64,000 nucleotides of DNA from JAZOTK01 sp045534775 (GTDB lineage Bacteria; Bacillota; Clostridia; RUG12999). The stretch covers positions 35,235-99,234 of the forward strand of contig JAZSKI010000049.1 of the NCBI GenBank assembly GCA_045534775.1. The letters are read 5' to 3'. The translations under genes and the position numbers were made by a program. How positions within the stretch are numbered: the first letter of the stretch is position 1; every line of letters starts with the position of its first letter. Below, in pieces: positions 25,154 through 34,694 of the stretch. The notes under the pieces are model-generated. The model saw nothing but the letters and a program-made list of their open reading frames with translations. It was not told the DNA's origin and did no database searches.

Positions 25154-26980
25154 TCATTTTATCCTTTTAAACTGTTTTTCTATAAACTGCCTGTCCATAA
25201 TTATCCACGCCGGTCTGCCGTGGGGGCAGGTAACGGTTTTTTCCGTTTCAAAAAGCCGCCTTACCAAATCATCCATTTCTGTGTGCGTTAATTTTTTGCC
25301 TGCTTTTATTGAACCTCGGCAAGCCACCGTATGCAGTGCCCTTTCTTTTCTTGCTCTGCCTGCATCCATTCTTCCGCTTTTAAGCGAGGCTGTGATTTCG
25401 CAAATCACGTGGAGTATCTCCTCCACATCCATGACCTCGGGAACACCGCGTACCGCTACATCATTTTCACCAAAATCCTCTGTTTCAAAGCCTATTTCGG
25501 TAAAAAATCCCACATTCTCAGCCCAGATGTTTTTTTCTTCCGCTGTCAGCTTCACTATAACAGGAAGCATCAGCATTTGCATATTAATCCCGCTTTCTTC
25601 CCATTGCTTCAGCAATTTCCCGTAGGTAATATGCTCGTGCGCCGCGTGCTGGTCTATCAGCAACAACTCGTCCTTTCTTTCGGCAATTATATATGTGTTA
25701 AATATCTGTCCTATTATATTATAACCTATTTCCTTCTCCAGTTCAACCCCTAATTGAACATAGTCGGTCTTTTTTTCTCTTATCTCTTGTTTAATTTCCG
25801 ACCTTTCCGGCATTTTTTCGCTTAAATCCACCATTTTTATCGGCATCTGAGCCGGTTTTTCTTTCACGTCTTCGGCGAACACGAATACTCCTGTTTTAAA
25901 GGGGTCTCTTACCGACCTTTGCGGGGTTTTAAACTCAACTGCCGAAGCCGGCACTGTTTCCGGTTTCTTTTCCGCTTCCGTCACCTTGGGTATAACAGGC
26001 GTTGCCAGGGCATTTTTCACCGCCCAGTAAACACAGCTGTAAATTTTTCTGTCGTCAGAAAATTTAACCTCCAGCTTTGAGGGATGGACGTTTACATCTA
26101 CAGCTTCAGGGGAAATGTTCAGTTTTATAAAGCAAACCGGATGAAATCCCAAGGGAATTAAACCCTTGCAGGCTTCCTCCGCCGCCGTTTGCATCATTTT
26201 GCTCACAACCGGACGATTATTTACATAGAAATACTGCATAGCACGGGTTTTTCTCACATATACAGGGTTGCCCACAAGACCTTTGACCGCAATTCCGCCG
26301 TCATTATAATCAAGCGACATCATCTGAGATGCTGTCTCCTTACCAAAAATTGTATGTACCGTATTTTCCAGACTTCCGTCTCCCGCTGTAAACAGCTTTT
26401 CTTTACCGTCAGAAATAAATCTGAAGGATACCTCAGGGTGGGCAATGGCAGTTTTGCGAACTACCTCCTCCACATAGCCCGCCTCCGTTGAATCCTTTTT
26501 CAAAAACTTCATTCTTGCAGGTGTATTATAGAACAAATCCGTTACTTTGATAGAAGTTCCTGCAAAGCCCGGTGTTTCCTCGGTGTTCTCTATGTTCCCA
26601 CAGTCTGCCCTGCAGGTCATTCCCATATCAAAATCTGCCGCTTTGGTATAAAGCTCAACCCTTGCGACAGCGGCAATGCTCGCCAGAGCCTCACCTCTGA
26701 AGCCTAAGGTATATATGGCATCCAAATCCTTCGGGGAAGATATTTTACTTGTGGCATGACGCAAAAAGGCAGTTGGCACGTCTTCCGGGTGTATTCCGCA
26801 ACCGTTATCGGTCACTTTTATGAGTGACATCCCGCCGTTTTTAATCTCAACCGTCACCATTGCCGCACCGGCATCTATTGAATTTTCAATCAATTCCTTC
26901 ACCGCCGAGGCCGGGCGTTCCACAACCTCGCCTGCCGCTATCATATTCGCCAAATCCTTATCAAGTAATTTGATAAACAT
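25154..26980 (-). CDS. mutL: DNA mismatch repair protein MutL
   Basis: A 608-residue MutL. The GHKL ATPase part (about 1-330) shows IAAGEVVERPASAVKELIENSIDAGA, DNGCGI and TLGFRGEAL. The C-terminal domain contains DQHAAHEHI (about 440), ACRGSIKAGKK (about 560) and CPHGRPAW (about 590), the zinc-dependent nicking motifs found in bacteria without MutH. The last glutamate of the DQHA(X)2E(X)4E motif reads glycine. It lies between mutS and miaA; GGAAGGAGG precedes the ATG. Confidence 0.95.
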   Translation of the reverse strand: MFIKLLDKDLANMIAAGEVVERPASAVKELIENSIDAGAAMVTVEIKNGGMSLIKVTDNGCGIHPEDVPTAFLRHATSKISSPKDLDAIYTLGFRGEALASIAAVARVELYTKAADFDMGMTCRADCGNIENTEETPGFAGTSIKVTDLFYNTPARMKFLKKDSTEAGYVEEVVRKTAIAHPEVSFRFISDGKEKLFTAGDGSLENTVHTIFGKETASQMMSLDYNDGGIAVKGLVGNPVYVRKTRAMQYFYVNNRPVVSKMMQTAAEEACKGLIPLGFHPVCFIKLNISPEAVDVNVHPSKLEVKFSDDRKIYSCVYWAVKNALATPVIPKVTEAEKKPETVPASAVEFKTPQRSVRDPFKTGVFVFAEDVKEKPAQMPIKMVDLSEKMPERSEIKQEIREKKTDYVQLGVELEKEIGYNIIGQIFNTYIIAERKDELLLIDQHAAHEHITYGKLLKQWEESGINMQMLMLPVIVKLTAEEKNIWAENVGFFTEIGFETEDFGENDVAVRGVPEVMDVEEILHVICEITASLKSGRMDAGRARKERALHTVACRGSIKAGKKLTHTEMDDLVRRLFETEKTVTCPHGRPAWIIMDRQFIEKQFKRIK

Positions 26981-27000
26981 AATCTATCTTCCTCCTTCCG

Positions 27001-29574
27001 TTACATTTTTTCAAGGTCTTTTTTTAGGCTGTAAAGCATTGACAGTCCTTCAATGGGTGTCAGGGTATCAATATCAAGGTCTTTGATTTTTCTCACAAGC
27101 TCCAGCTCTGCCGACATTTCAAAGCTCATCTGCGGTTCTTCAGCCACCGTCTTTTTAGGCACAGCCACCGCTTTGTCCTTCTCTAAACTTTTAAGGATTA
27201 CCCTTGCACGTTTTACAACGTTTTCGGGAAGTCCCGCCAGCTTTGCCACTTCAACGCCGTAGCTATCATCTGCTCCGCCTCTTACAATTTTTCTCAGGAA
27301 GATAATATCTTCTCCCCTCTCTTTAATGGCAACGCTGTAATTCTTCACGCCTTCCATACTGTTTTCAAGCTCCGTAAGCTCGTGATAATGGGTAGCAAAA
27401 AGGGTTTTCGCACCGCAGGTTTTCCGGGATGCAGTATGCTCTGCCACCGCCCAGGCTATAGCCAGCCCGTCATAGGTGCTTGTTCCTCTTCCGATTTCGT
27501 CATATATGATAAGGCTTTTCGGTGTAGCATTTTTGAGAATCGAGGCTACCTCACTCATTTCCACCATAAAGGTACTTTGTCCCGCCGCCAAATCATCTGA
27601 TGCTCCGACCCTTGTGAAAATACTGTCACAAATGCCGATGTGTGCCGAGGTCGCAGGCACAAAGCTTCCTATCTGTGCCAGAAGAGCGATGCTTGCCACC
27701 TGCCTCATATAAGTGGATTTTCCTGCCATATTGGGTCCTGTTATGGTAAGAAGCCTATCGGTAGTATTGTTTAAAAAGGTGTCGTTTGGTACAAACATCT
27801 CCTCCGACAGTCTCTCGACTACGGGATGTCTGCCTTGTTTTATGTCTATAATATCCGATATATCAACCGTAGGCTTACAATAGTTATATTTTACCGCCAC
27901 CTCAGCCAGAGAAGCAAGACAATCCAGAATACCTATTGCCTTAGCTGTCTTCTGAATACGCTCGCGACAACTGCCTACCTTCTCACGAATTTCCTCAAAA
28001 AGACTGTATTCAAGCTGCATACTCTTTTCGGATGCACCCAAAAGCTTTTCCTCAATCTTTTTAAGGTCATCGGTTATATATCTTTCTCCGTTAGTCAGGG
28101 TCTGTTTTCTTATATAGCGGTCGGGAACCCTTTCAACATTGGATTTTGAAACCTCTATGTAATAGCCGAACACCTTATTGAAGCTTACCTTAAGATTCCT
28201 GATTCCCGTGGCCTCCTTTTCCTTTGCCTCAACTTCCGCAAGCCAGCCTTTTCCGTCACTTAAGGCCCGTCTGTATTCGTCCAGCTCTTCGCTGTAATTA
28301 TCTCTTATTATGCCTCCCTCACGGATTGTAACGGGAGGGTTGTCGCAAATACTCTTTTCTATGAGCTCACACATATCCTCCATAGCATCCATAGATTTGT
28401 ACAACTCAGTTACGATTGTACTTTCACATGCTCCGATTTCAAAAATAAGGGAAGGCAACATTCTGAATGATGTTTTAAGTGCAATTAAATCTCTTCCGTT
28501 GGCACTGCCACAAACTACCTTTCCGATAATTCTTTCCATATCCGATATGTTTCTGAGCAAATCTCTTACATTTGAGCGCAAAATCACATCTTCAACAAAC
28601 TCTTCAACGCCATCAAGGCGTTTGTTGATACTGCCGTAGTTAATAAGAGGCTGTTCCACCCAATTACGAAGCCTTCTGCCTCCCATAGAAGTCTCGGTTT
28701 TATCAATAACCCACAAAAGACTGCCTTTTTTGCTTTTATTCCTCATCGTTTCCGTAATTTCAAGGTTGCGCCTTGTATTTGCATCCATATTCATAAAATC
28801 GCCTATGGAATAATAGGAAACGCTGTCTATATGGCTTATGTCCGTTTTCTGAGTTTCTCCTATATATTTTATTGCCGCTCCGATAGCTGAGTAAGAAATA
28901 TCGCCTTCAATGAGAGCGCATTTGTCGCCGAATTTTTCATTATTTATTTCTTTGACGTCCTCAAAATAGTCGTTACCTCGTTTTGTAACGTAGCATTCAA
29001 CGGTTTTTAAAAGCTTTTCAATCATTCTGTCTTCAAATGCCTCTTCGTTTATGAGACATTCCGTAGGCATAAATCTTGAAAACTCAGTAATCAGATTGTC
29101 GTGAATATCCGCATTTATGACAGTTGCATAAAGCTCGCCGGTGGAAAAGTCCAGGAAGGCAAGACCCAGCCTGCTGTCACGTTTATATGCGGAAGCAAGA
29201 AAATTGTTTTTATCTGCCGCAACAGCACCATCTTCGGTTATGGTAGAGGGTGTAACGACTTTTGTTACCTCACGCCTTACAATGCCTCTCATCACAGCGG
29301 GATTCCCAATCTGCTCACATATAGCTACCTTATAGCCCTTTGAGACCAGTTTTGAAATATATCCGCTACAGCTGTGGAAAGGCACTCCGCACATAGGCGC
29401 GCGCTCAGGCATACCGCAATCGCGACCCGTAAGTGTGAGTTCAAGCTCTTTTGAGGCTGTAAAGGCATCATCGAAAAACATTTCATAGAAATCGCCTAAC
29501 CGATAAAATAATATACAATCCTCATATTTCTTTTTTACCTCGAAATACTGTTCCATCATAGGCGTGTAACCCAT
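27001..29574 (-). CDS. mutS: DNA mismatch repair protein MutS
   Basis: An 857-residue MutS. The mismatch-binding domain has the conserved FYEMFFDDA (about 28-36, with the FxE mismatch probe), followed by connector, lever and clamp domains. The ATPase has Walker A TGPNMAGKSTYMRQ (about 615-628), Walker B SLIIYDEIGRGTSTYDG and ATHYHELTELE. The C-terminal helix-turn-helix/dimerisation tail is present. GGAGGG lies upstream. It forms a repair operon with mutL, flanked by the tRNA-modification genes miaB and miaA, an order common in Clostridia. Confidence 0.97.
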   Translation of the reverse strand: MGYTPMMEQYFEVKKKYEDCILFYRLGDFYEMFFDDAFTASKELELTLTGRDCGMPERAPMCGVPFHSCSGYISKLVSKGYKVAICEQIGNPAVMRGIVRREVTKVVTPSTITEDGAVAADKNNFLASAYKRDSRLGLAFLDFSTGELYATVINADIHDNLITEFSRFMPTECLINEEAFEDRMIEKLLKTVECYVTKRGNDYFEDVKEINNEKFGDKCALIEGDISYSAIGAAIKYIGETQKTDISHIDSVSYYSIGDFMNMDANTRRNLEITETMRNKSKKGSLLWVIDKTETSMGGRRLRNWVEQPLINYGSINKRLDGVEEFVEDVILRSNVRDLLRNISDMERIIGKVVCGSANGRDLIALKTSFRMLPSLIFEIGACESTIVTELYKSMDAMEDMCELIEKSICDNPPVTIREGGIIRDNYSEELDEYRRALSDGKGWLAEVEAKEKEATGIRNLKVSFNKVFGYYIEVSKSNVERVPDRYIRKQTLTNGERYITDDLKKIEEKLLGASEKSMQLEYSLFEEIREKVGSCRERIQKTAKAIGILDCLASLAEVAVKYNYCKPTVDISDIIDIKQGRHPVVERLSEEMFVPNDTFLNNTTDRLLTITGPNMAGKSTYMRQVASIALLAQIGSFVPATSAHIGICDSIFTRVGASDDLAAGQSTFMVEMSEVASILKNATPKSLIIYDEIGRGTSTYDGLAIAWAVAEHTASRKTCGAKTLFATHYHELTELENSMEGVKNYSVAIKERGEDIIFLRKIVRGGADDSYGVEVAKLAGLPENVVKRARVILKSLEKDKAVAVPKKTVAEEPQMSFEMSAELELVRKIKDLDIDTLTPIEGLSMLYSLKKDLEKM

Positions 29575-29604
29575 GTTCTGTCCCTCCGTTTTTAAAACTG
29601 ATAA

Positions 29605-30012
29605 TTAGTGGCATCCTCCGCAGGTTGAACAGCTTCCGCTGCAGCCCTCGTGGTCGTGGGCGTGTTCTTCCTCGCCCGTAACATAAAACTGAATAATTGA
29701 ATTTACATCAGCAAGAAGCTTTTCCGCCGCTTTCTTAGCCGCAAGATAATTTCTTATTACTGCATTTTCGCTAAGCTTTGTAAATTCTCTCGAAATCTGC
29801 TGTCTGATTTTAATTATTTCGGGAGGGGTTATATCCTCTCTTTTAAGCTCCTCAGTGCATTTTGCACAGTTTTCATCATATTCAGCCGTCAGTCGCTGTG
29901 CTTCGCTGTCACCGTGAAACGCCGCCTCTGCTTCTGCATAGGCTTTGAATTCATCGCTTTCGGCAATAGCCTGTCCCAATATTTTAGCCTGTTCTATTAC
30001 ATCCATTTTCAT
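29605..30012 (-). CDS. YlbF family regulator with Cys/His-rich tail
   Basis: A 135-residue helical protein of the YlbF/YmcA (DUF964) family. In Bacillus, YlbF, YmcA and YaaT form a complex that affects RNase Y activity and carries iron-sulfur clusters. Residues about 1-112 are the helical domain (VIEQAKILGQAIAESDEF). The last 20 residues carry three His, an Asp and five Cys (HAHDHEGCSGSC, then CGGCH), a probable metal or Fe-S site. It overlaps miaB by 4 nt at its start and is followed by mutS. Confidence 0.85.
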   Translation of the reverse strand: MKMDVIEQAKILGQAIAESDEFKAYAEAEAAFHGDSEAQRLTAEYDENCAKCTEELKREDITPPEIIKIRQQISREFTKLSENAVIRNYLAAKKAAEKLLADVNSIIQFYVTGEEEHAHDHEGCSGSCSTCGGCH

Positions 30013-31388
30013 TTACCTGCCTTTTCTGTTATTTCTCCTGCCATATAAAATGTCAGAACCTTATTTATTTTAACCTTTACAAAACTGCCTATCAGCGACT
30101 CGTCACCTTCAAAATGTATAATTTTATTGGTGCGTGTTCTGCCGCTGAGCATATTTTCATTGGATTTACTTTTCCCTTCAACCAAAACCTCTACGGTTTT
30201 CCCAAAATAGCCTTCATTTATCTCCAGCCCTATCTGCTTCTGGCGTTCCAGGAGAATATCGAAGTTCCGATGCTTTTCCTCGTCTGTCTGAACATCTGCC
30301 ATTTTAGCCGCAGGTGTTCCGTTTCTTCTGGAATAAATAAAACTGAAAATCCCGTCAAACCGCACCGTTTCGATAACATCCATAGTTTCGGCAAAATCCT
30401 CGTCAGTTTCGCCCGGAAAGCCTACGATAATATCTGCCGTCAGGGCAATATCGGGTATTCTTTTTCTTATCTTGTCAATAAGCTCCAGATACTGAGCCTT
30501 TGTATATTTCCTGTTCATAAGCTTTAAGATACGGTCACTGCCCGCCTGAAACGGCAGGTGCAGGTATTCGCATACTTTTTCACATTCCGCCATAGCATCT
30601 ATAAGCTCGTCACTTAAATCCTTCGGATGTGAGGTTATGAACTTTATCCTTTTTATCCCTTTGATTTCGTTCACCCTTCGCAGAAGCTGTGCAAAGGTGG
30701 TTTTGTTCTCCAGGTCCTTGCCGTAGGAATTCACGTTCTGTCCCAAAAGAGTAACCTCTACAAAACCCTTTTCCGCCATTCCCCTGATTTCATTTATAAT
30801 ATTCTCAGGCTGACGCGACCGTTCTCTGCCTCTCGTATAAGGCACAATGCAGTAGGAACAGAAGTTATTGCACCCGTTCATAACGGTAACGGAAAAGCTT
30901 CTGTCGCCCTCACGCTTTGTTGGTATGCCCTCTACGATTTCCTCTTTCTCTGTTATTTCAATGACTCTTTTTCCCGTTGTCAGCTTTTTATCAAGCATTC
31001 TCGGAAAATCATATATATTATGAGTGCCGAAAATTATATCTACATAAGGATATGATTTCCGCATTTTTTCTACCACCTGCGGCTGTTGCATCATACAGCC
31101 GCAAACCACTATAACCAGCTCTTCTTTTATTTTCTTAAGCTTTTTAAATGCTCCGACATTGCCGTAAATTCTGAACTCTGCACCCTCGCGGACAGCGCAG
31201 GTATTTACCACGATAATATCTGCATTTTCTTCTGTTTCGGTAAAGCCATAGCCCATTTCCTCAAGCATACCGCGGATTTTCTCCATATCCGCTTCATTTT
31301 GCGCACAACCGTACACACAAGTATACGCAAGAGGCTTGCTGCCACCCGACAAAATATTTTTAACTCTGTTTATATATGTTTTATCCAT
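30009..31388 (-). CDS. miaB: tRNA-2-methylthio-N6-dimethylallyladenosine synthase MiaB
   Basis: A 459-residue methylthiotransferase. The N-terminal UPF0004 domain binds the auxiliary [4Fe-4S] cluster (TCVYGCAQNEADME, then VVNTCAVREGAE and VCGCMMQQ). The radical SAM motif is NGCNNFCSYCIVPYTRGRERSR (given here as CNNFCSYC, near residue 170), and a C-terminal TRAM domain ends the protein. It converts i6A37 to ms2i6A37. I prefer the ATG at 31388 (MDKTYINRVKN); the frame is open to an ATG at 31424, and AAGGA lies 11 nt before the chosen start, which is rather far. Confidence 0.94.
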   Translation of the reverse strand: MDKTYINRVKNILSGGSKPLAYTCVYGCAQNEADMEKIRGMLEEMGYGFTETEENADIIVVNTCAVREGAEFRIYGNVGAFKKLKKIKEELVIVVCGCMMQQPQVVEKMRKSYPYVDIIFGTHNIYDFPRMLDKKLTTGKRVIEITEKEEIVEGIPTKREGDRSFSVTVMNGCNNFCSYCIVPYTRGRERSRQPENIINEIRGMAEKGFVEVTLLGQNVNSYGKDLENKTTFAQLLRRVNEIKGIKRIKFITSHPKDLSDELIDAMAECEKVCEYLHLPFQAGSDRILKLMNRKYTKAQYLELIDKIRKRIPDIALTADIIVGFPGETDEDFAETMDVIETVRFDGIFSFIYSRRNGTPAAKMADVQTDEEKHRNFDILLERQKQIGLEINEGYFGKTVEVLVEGKSKSNENMLSGRTRTNKIIHFEGDESLIGSFVKVKINKVLTFYMAGEITEKAGK

Positions 31389-31522
31389 TAAGGCACAAAT
31401 CCTTCCGTTACCGCAAATTATCATACACTTTTACAACACGATCCACGTATTGTATACCATAATATATAATTGTACCATAAAATAATAAGTTTTGCAAGTA
31501 AATTTGAAAAATTTTTATTGGG

Positions 31523-32131
31523 TCAAAAATTATCGTAAATAATTTTCATACAATCGTTTTCAATAAGTCTTTCCCCGTGTTCTCCGAGATAGGATGCCTG
31601 CAAAAGGGAATTTTCCGACAGGTTCCCGTATTCGCATATAATTCCCATAAATACGGGGACGAAGCTTTTAAGCTCAGGTGTTATATTTATCACCAGCATA
31701 TACTCCCCGCCTTGTTTGAAAAGAGAATTTTTATGTTCAAACAAAAGGCAGTAATACAGATTATTCTTTGCAAATTTGCATAAATCCTCAAATTCTTTAA
31801 AGGAATACACCAGCACCGACTCTCCTGCGGTAATTTTTTCTTTTGCCTTTTTGTATCGGTATTTTTTCTGTTCGTCAACCCCCGTAAACTGTTTTTTTGT
31901 AATAAAAATAACAAAGGTTTCCGCATCCTTTCGCATAGCCTCCACCGTCAGCTTGCAATTATCAAATTCTATACCCGTCTCCTCGGTTGCCCGATGTATT
32001 ATTTCCCAGAATATTTCATTCGCTTTGGGGTTTCCGGGTGTCAGATTCTCATAATTAACATTCCATTTTATCATATCTTCAGATTTAAGAGTTACTTTAA
32101 GTATATTATCGGAAATTATTTCAAACTTCAT
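31523..32131 (-). CDS. mecA: MecA-like adaptor protein
   Basis: A 202-residue protein with the MecA layout: an N-terminal substrate-binding domain (about 1-85, LKVTLKSEDMIKWNV and ANEIFWEIIHRATEETG), a charged linker and a C-terminal ClpC-binding domain (about 105-200, VYSFKEFEDLCKFA, LYYCLLFEHKNSLF and EYGNLSENSLLQASYLGEHGE). MecA delivers substrates to the ClpCP protease; in Bacillus it targets ComK. It stands alone and diverges from rnfC across a 197-nt A/T-rich gap. Confidence 0.85.
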   Translation of the reverse strand: MKFEIISDNILKVTLKSEDMIKWNVNYENLTPGNPKANEIFWEIIHRATEETGIEFDNCKLTVEAMRKDAETFVIFITKKQFTGVDEQKKYRYKKAKEKITAGESVLVYSFKEFEDLCKFAKNNLYYCLLFEHKNSLFKQGGEYMLVINITPELKSFVPVFMGIICEYGNLSENSLLQASYLGEHGERLIENDCMKIIYDNF

Positions 32132-32265
32132 ATTGCCCTCCCTTAATCAGGTTTTATTTCAAAAGTTTATTTCAAAAGAAAATAGTTTTAAATATTTCCC
32201 CTAATACATTATACTAAAAAATTTGCAAATTGAAAAGCCTTTTTTAAAAATTTTTCAAAAAAAGG

Positions 32266-32294
32266 TTGTAAATTTTTTTCAAATATTGTATAAT
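32266..32294 (+). promoter_or_regulatory. Promoter of the rnf operon
   Basis: TTGTAA (32266-32271), a 17-nt spacer and TATAAT (32289-32294), 35 nt before the rnfC ATG. No operator-like repeat or terminator is visible in the leader. Confidence 0.7.
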
Positions 32295-32328
32295 AAAAGA
32301 GTAAACTCTTGAGAATGGAGAGATTGAC

Positions 32329-33651
32329 ATGAAAACAGTTACCTTTAAAGGCGGCATTCACCCGCCGTACAATAAGGAATGTACCAATTCGGGAAGGATT
32401 ATTCCTCTTGCTCCCGGCGAAAAATTATACATTCCCCTGCTTCAGCACATAGGTGCAACCTGCAACCCTCTTGTGAAAAAAGGCGACTATGTAAAGATGT
32501 ATCAGAAAATCGGTGACAGCGAGGCTTTCGTTTCAAGTCCCGTCCACAGTGGCATCTCGGGTACGGTTGTTGATATTAAAAAGCATCTTCACCCAAACGG
32601 CACAAAGGTTGAAACCGTAATTATTGAAAACGATTTTAACTACGAGAAGGATACCTCCTTAAAGCCCGATAAAACCTATGAGGAAATGACCGCCGAAGAA
32701 ATAATTGACCTTACCCACCGGGCAGGTATCGTAGGTATGGGCGGTGCAGGCTTCCCCGTACATATAAAGCTTTCTCCTCCCAAGGACAAGCATCCTGAAT
32801 ACATAATCATAAACGGTGCCGAATGCGAGCCTTACCTTTCCTCCGACCATCTGTCTATGCTGAATTATGCTGATGATATAATCTACGGCATAAAGGTTCT
32901 TCTTAAAGCTACGGGAGCAGGCTCTGCAATCATAGCCATTGAGGACAACAAACGCGATGCAGAGCAGGTTATTTCCGAAAAATTAACCGATATTCCCGAA
33001 ATTAAAACCTGTCTGATGAAAACCAAATATCCCCAGGGCTCTGAAAAGCACGTCATCAAAGCCGTTCTTGGACGAGAAGTTCCCTCGGGCGCTCTCCCCA
33101 TTGATGCCGGAGTTATAGTAAATAATATAGATACCTGTATTGCAATTGCCAATGTAATGCTTCGCGGCATTCCCGTAACCGGAAGAAGGGTTACTGTATC
33201 AGGCGGCGCTGTAGTAAGCCCGGGCGTTTTTGAGGCAACCGTAGGCACTCCCATACAGGAATTGATAGACGCTTGCGGCGGTCTTTCTGCCGATGTGCAT
33301 AAGCTTGTTATGGGCGGTCCTATGATGGGTACTCCTCTGTTCGATACGGATGTGCCTGTAATTAAGACTACCTCGGGCGTTTTAGCATTAAACAGAAGCG
33401 AAACAAAGCGTTATAGCGAGTCTCCCTGTCTTCGTTGCGGAAAATGCGTAGAGGCTTGTCCTATGGGTCTTATGCCTCTTGAAGTTGCCGAAGCAGGTCG
33501 CCGCGAGGATGGCGAAAGGGCTGTTTCGCTTCACGCAAATGACTGTATAGAATGTGGTAGCTGTTCCTATATCTGCCCCGCCGGCAGGTTTATTGTTGAA
33601 AACATAAAGCTGGCAAAAGCAAACGCAATGGCTATCCTTCGTAATAAATAA
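32329..33651 (+). CDS. rnfC: Rnf complex subunit RnfC
   Basis: A 440-residue RnfC, the NADH-side electron input of the ferredoxin:NAD+ oxidoreductase that pumps Na+ or H+. It has an N-terminal barrel-sandwich domain, a Rossmann-like NADH/FMN region (GIVGMGGAGFPVHIKL about 135-150, then INGAECEPYL), an SLBB domain and two [4Fe-4S] motifs (CLRCGKCVEACP about 367-378 and CIECGSCSYICP about 406-417). It is the first gene of rnfCDGEAB. GGAGAG precedes the ATG. Confidence 0.97.
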   Translation: MKTVTFKGGIHPPYNKECTNSGRIIPLAPGEKLYIPLLQHIGATCNPLVKKGDYVKMYQKIGDSEAFVSSPVHSGISGTVVDIKKHLHPNGTKVETVIIENDFNYEKDTSLKPDKTYEEMTAEEIIDLTHRAGIVGMGGAGFPVHIKLSPPKDKHPEYIIINGAECEPYLSSDHLSMLNYADDIIYGIKVLLKATGAGSAIIAIEDNKRDAEQVISEKLTDIPEIKTCLMKTKYPQGSEKHVIKAVLGREVPSGALPIDAGVIVNNIDTCIAIANVMLRGIPVTGRRVTVSGGAVVSPGVFEATVGTPIQELIDACGGLSADVHKLVMGGPMMGTPLFDTDVPVIKTTSGVLALNRSETKRYSESPCLRCGKCVEACPMGLMPLEVAEAGRREDGERAVSLHANDCIECGSCSYICPAGRFIVENIKLAKANAMAILRNK

Positions 33652-33716
33652 TTCACTCCTGCCCGCCTGCGGCAGGTGAAAACTCAATTTGCAGGCAGAA
33701 AGGCAATGAACACGGT

Positions 33717-34694
33717 ATGAAACTTGATGTTCCGGTGTCCTCATCACCACATATAAGCAGTCCGGCAACCACTAAAAGTATAATGCTTGATGTTATCGTA
33801 GCACTTATCCCCGCCGGCCTTGCAGGAATATACTTCTTTGGCTCCTACGCCAGTTCTGTTATCGGCGTATCGGTGGTCTGCTGTATTCTCTTTGAATATC
33901 TGTGGCAAAGACTAATGAAAAAGCCCAACTCCACGGGTGATTTAACTGCGGCAATAACAGGTCTCCTTTTAGCATATAATATGCCGCCTACCATCCCTCT
34001 TTGGATGGTAGTCATAGGAGCCTTATTCTCCATAATAATCGTAAAACAGCTTTTTGGCGGCGTAGGTCATAACTTTATCAACCCCGCTCTTGGAGGCCGC
34101 GCCTTTTTAATGGCGGCGTGGGCACCTCAGATGTCGCGCTGGATAATTCCGTCCTTCTTCGGAACGGATGCCCTTTCGGCGGCTACACCTCTTTCCGTTA
34201 TGAAGGAAGGCGGCATCTGTACCGCCACTCTTACGGATATGTTTTTCGGTAACACAGGCGGTTGTATAGGCGAAACTTCTGCGGCACTCCTTATTCTGGG
34301 AGGTCTGTATTTAGTTGTACGAAAAGTAATTTCTCTTAAAATACCCCTTTCCTACATATTGACGGTTTTTGTGCTGACCTTCTTCTTTGGCGGAGGACAA
34401 AACATATCTTCCTCCTTCTATCTGGCACTTTGTCACCTGTGTAGCGGCGGTCTTATGCTGGCGGCATTCTTTATGGCTACGGATTATGTAACATCTCCCG
34501 TTACAAAGTGGGGGCAAATTATAATGGGTATAGGCTGTGGAATCATCACTACCGTAATACGTCTTGCGGGCAGCTATCCCGAAGGGGCTTCCTATTCGGT
34601 TCTTTTAATGAACGTTGCCACTCCTTTAATAGATAAATTCACTCATCCCAGGGTATTCGGACATACTTTAAAGGAGGCGAAAAACAATGAATAA
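33717..34694 (+). CDS. rnfD: Rnf complex subunit RnfD
   Basis: A 325-residue integral membrane subunit with eight to ten helices. Covalent FMN attachment is expected at the threonine in DALSAATPLSVMK (about 155-165), the standard RnfD/NqrB position. Early conserved residues are SSPHISSPATTKSIMLDVI. It lies 65 nt after rnfC, and its 3' end overlaps rnfG by 8 nt. The nearest Shine-Dalgarno-like AAAGG is some 14 nt from the ATG, so initiation may be weak or coupled. Confidence 0.96.
   Translation: MKLDVPVSSSPHISSPATTKSIMLDVIVALIPAGLAGIYFFGSYASSVIGVSVVCCILFEYLWQRLMKKPNSTGDLTAAITGLLLAYNMPPTIPLWMVVIGALFSIIIVKQLFGGVGHNFINPALGGRAFLMAAWAPQMSRWIIPSFFGTDALSAATPLSVMKEGGICTATLTDMFFGNTGGCIGETSAALLILGGLYLVVRKVISLKIPLSYILTVFVLTFFFGGGQNISSSFYLALCHLCSGGLMLAAFFMATDYVTSPVTKWGQIIMGIGCGIITTVIRLAGSYPEGASYSVLLMNVATPLIDKFTHPRVFGHTLKEAKNNE

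Noticed and set aside
31389..31424. N-terminal extension of MiaB from the upstream ATG
   Set aside because: The extra residues (MIICGNGRICAL) do not resemble the family, and the extension would include the AAGGA-like ribosome binding site.
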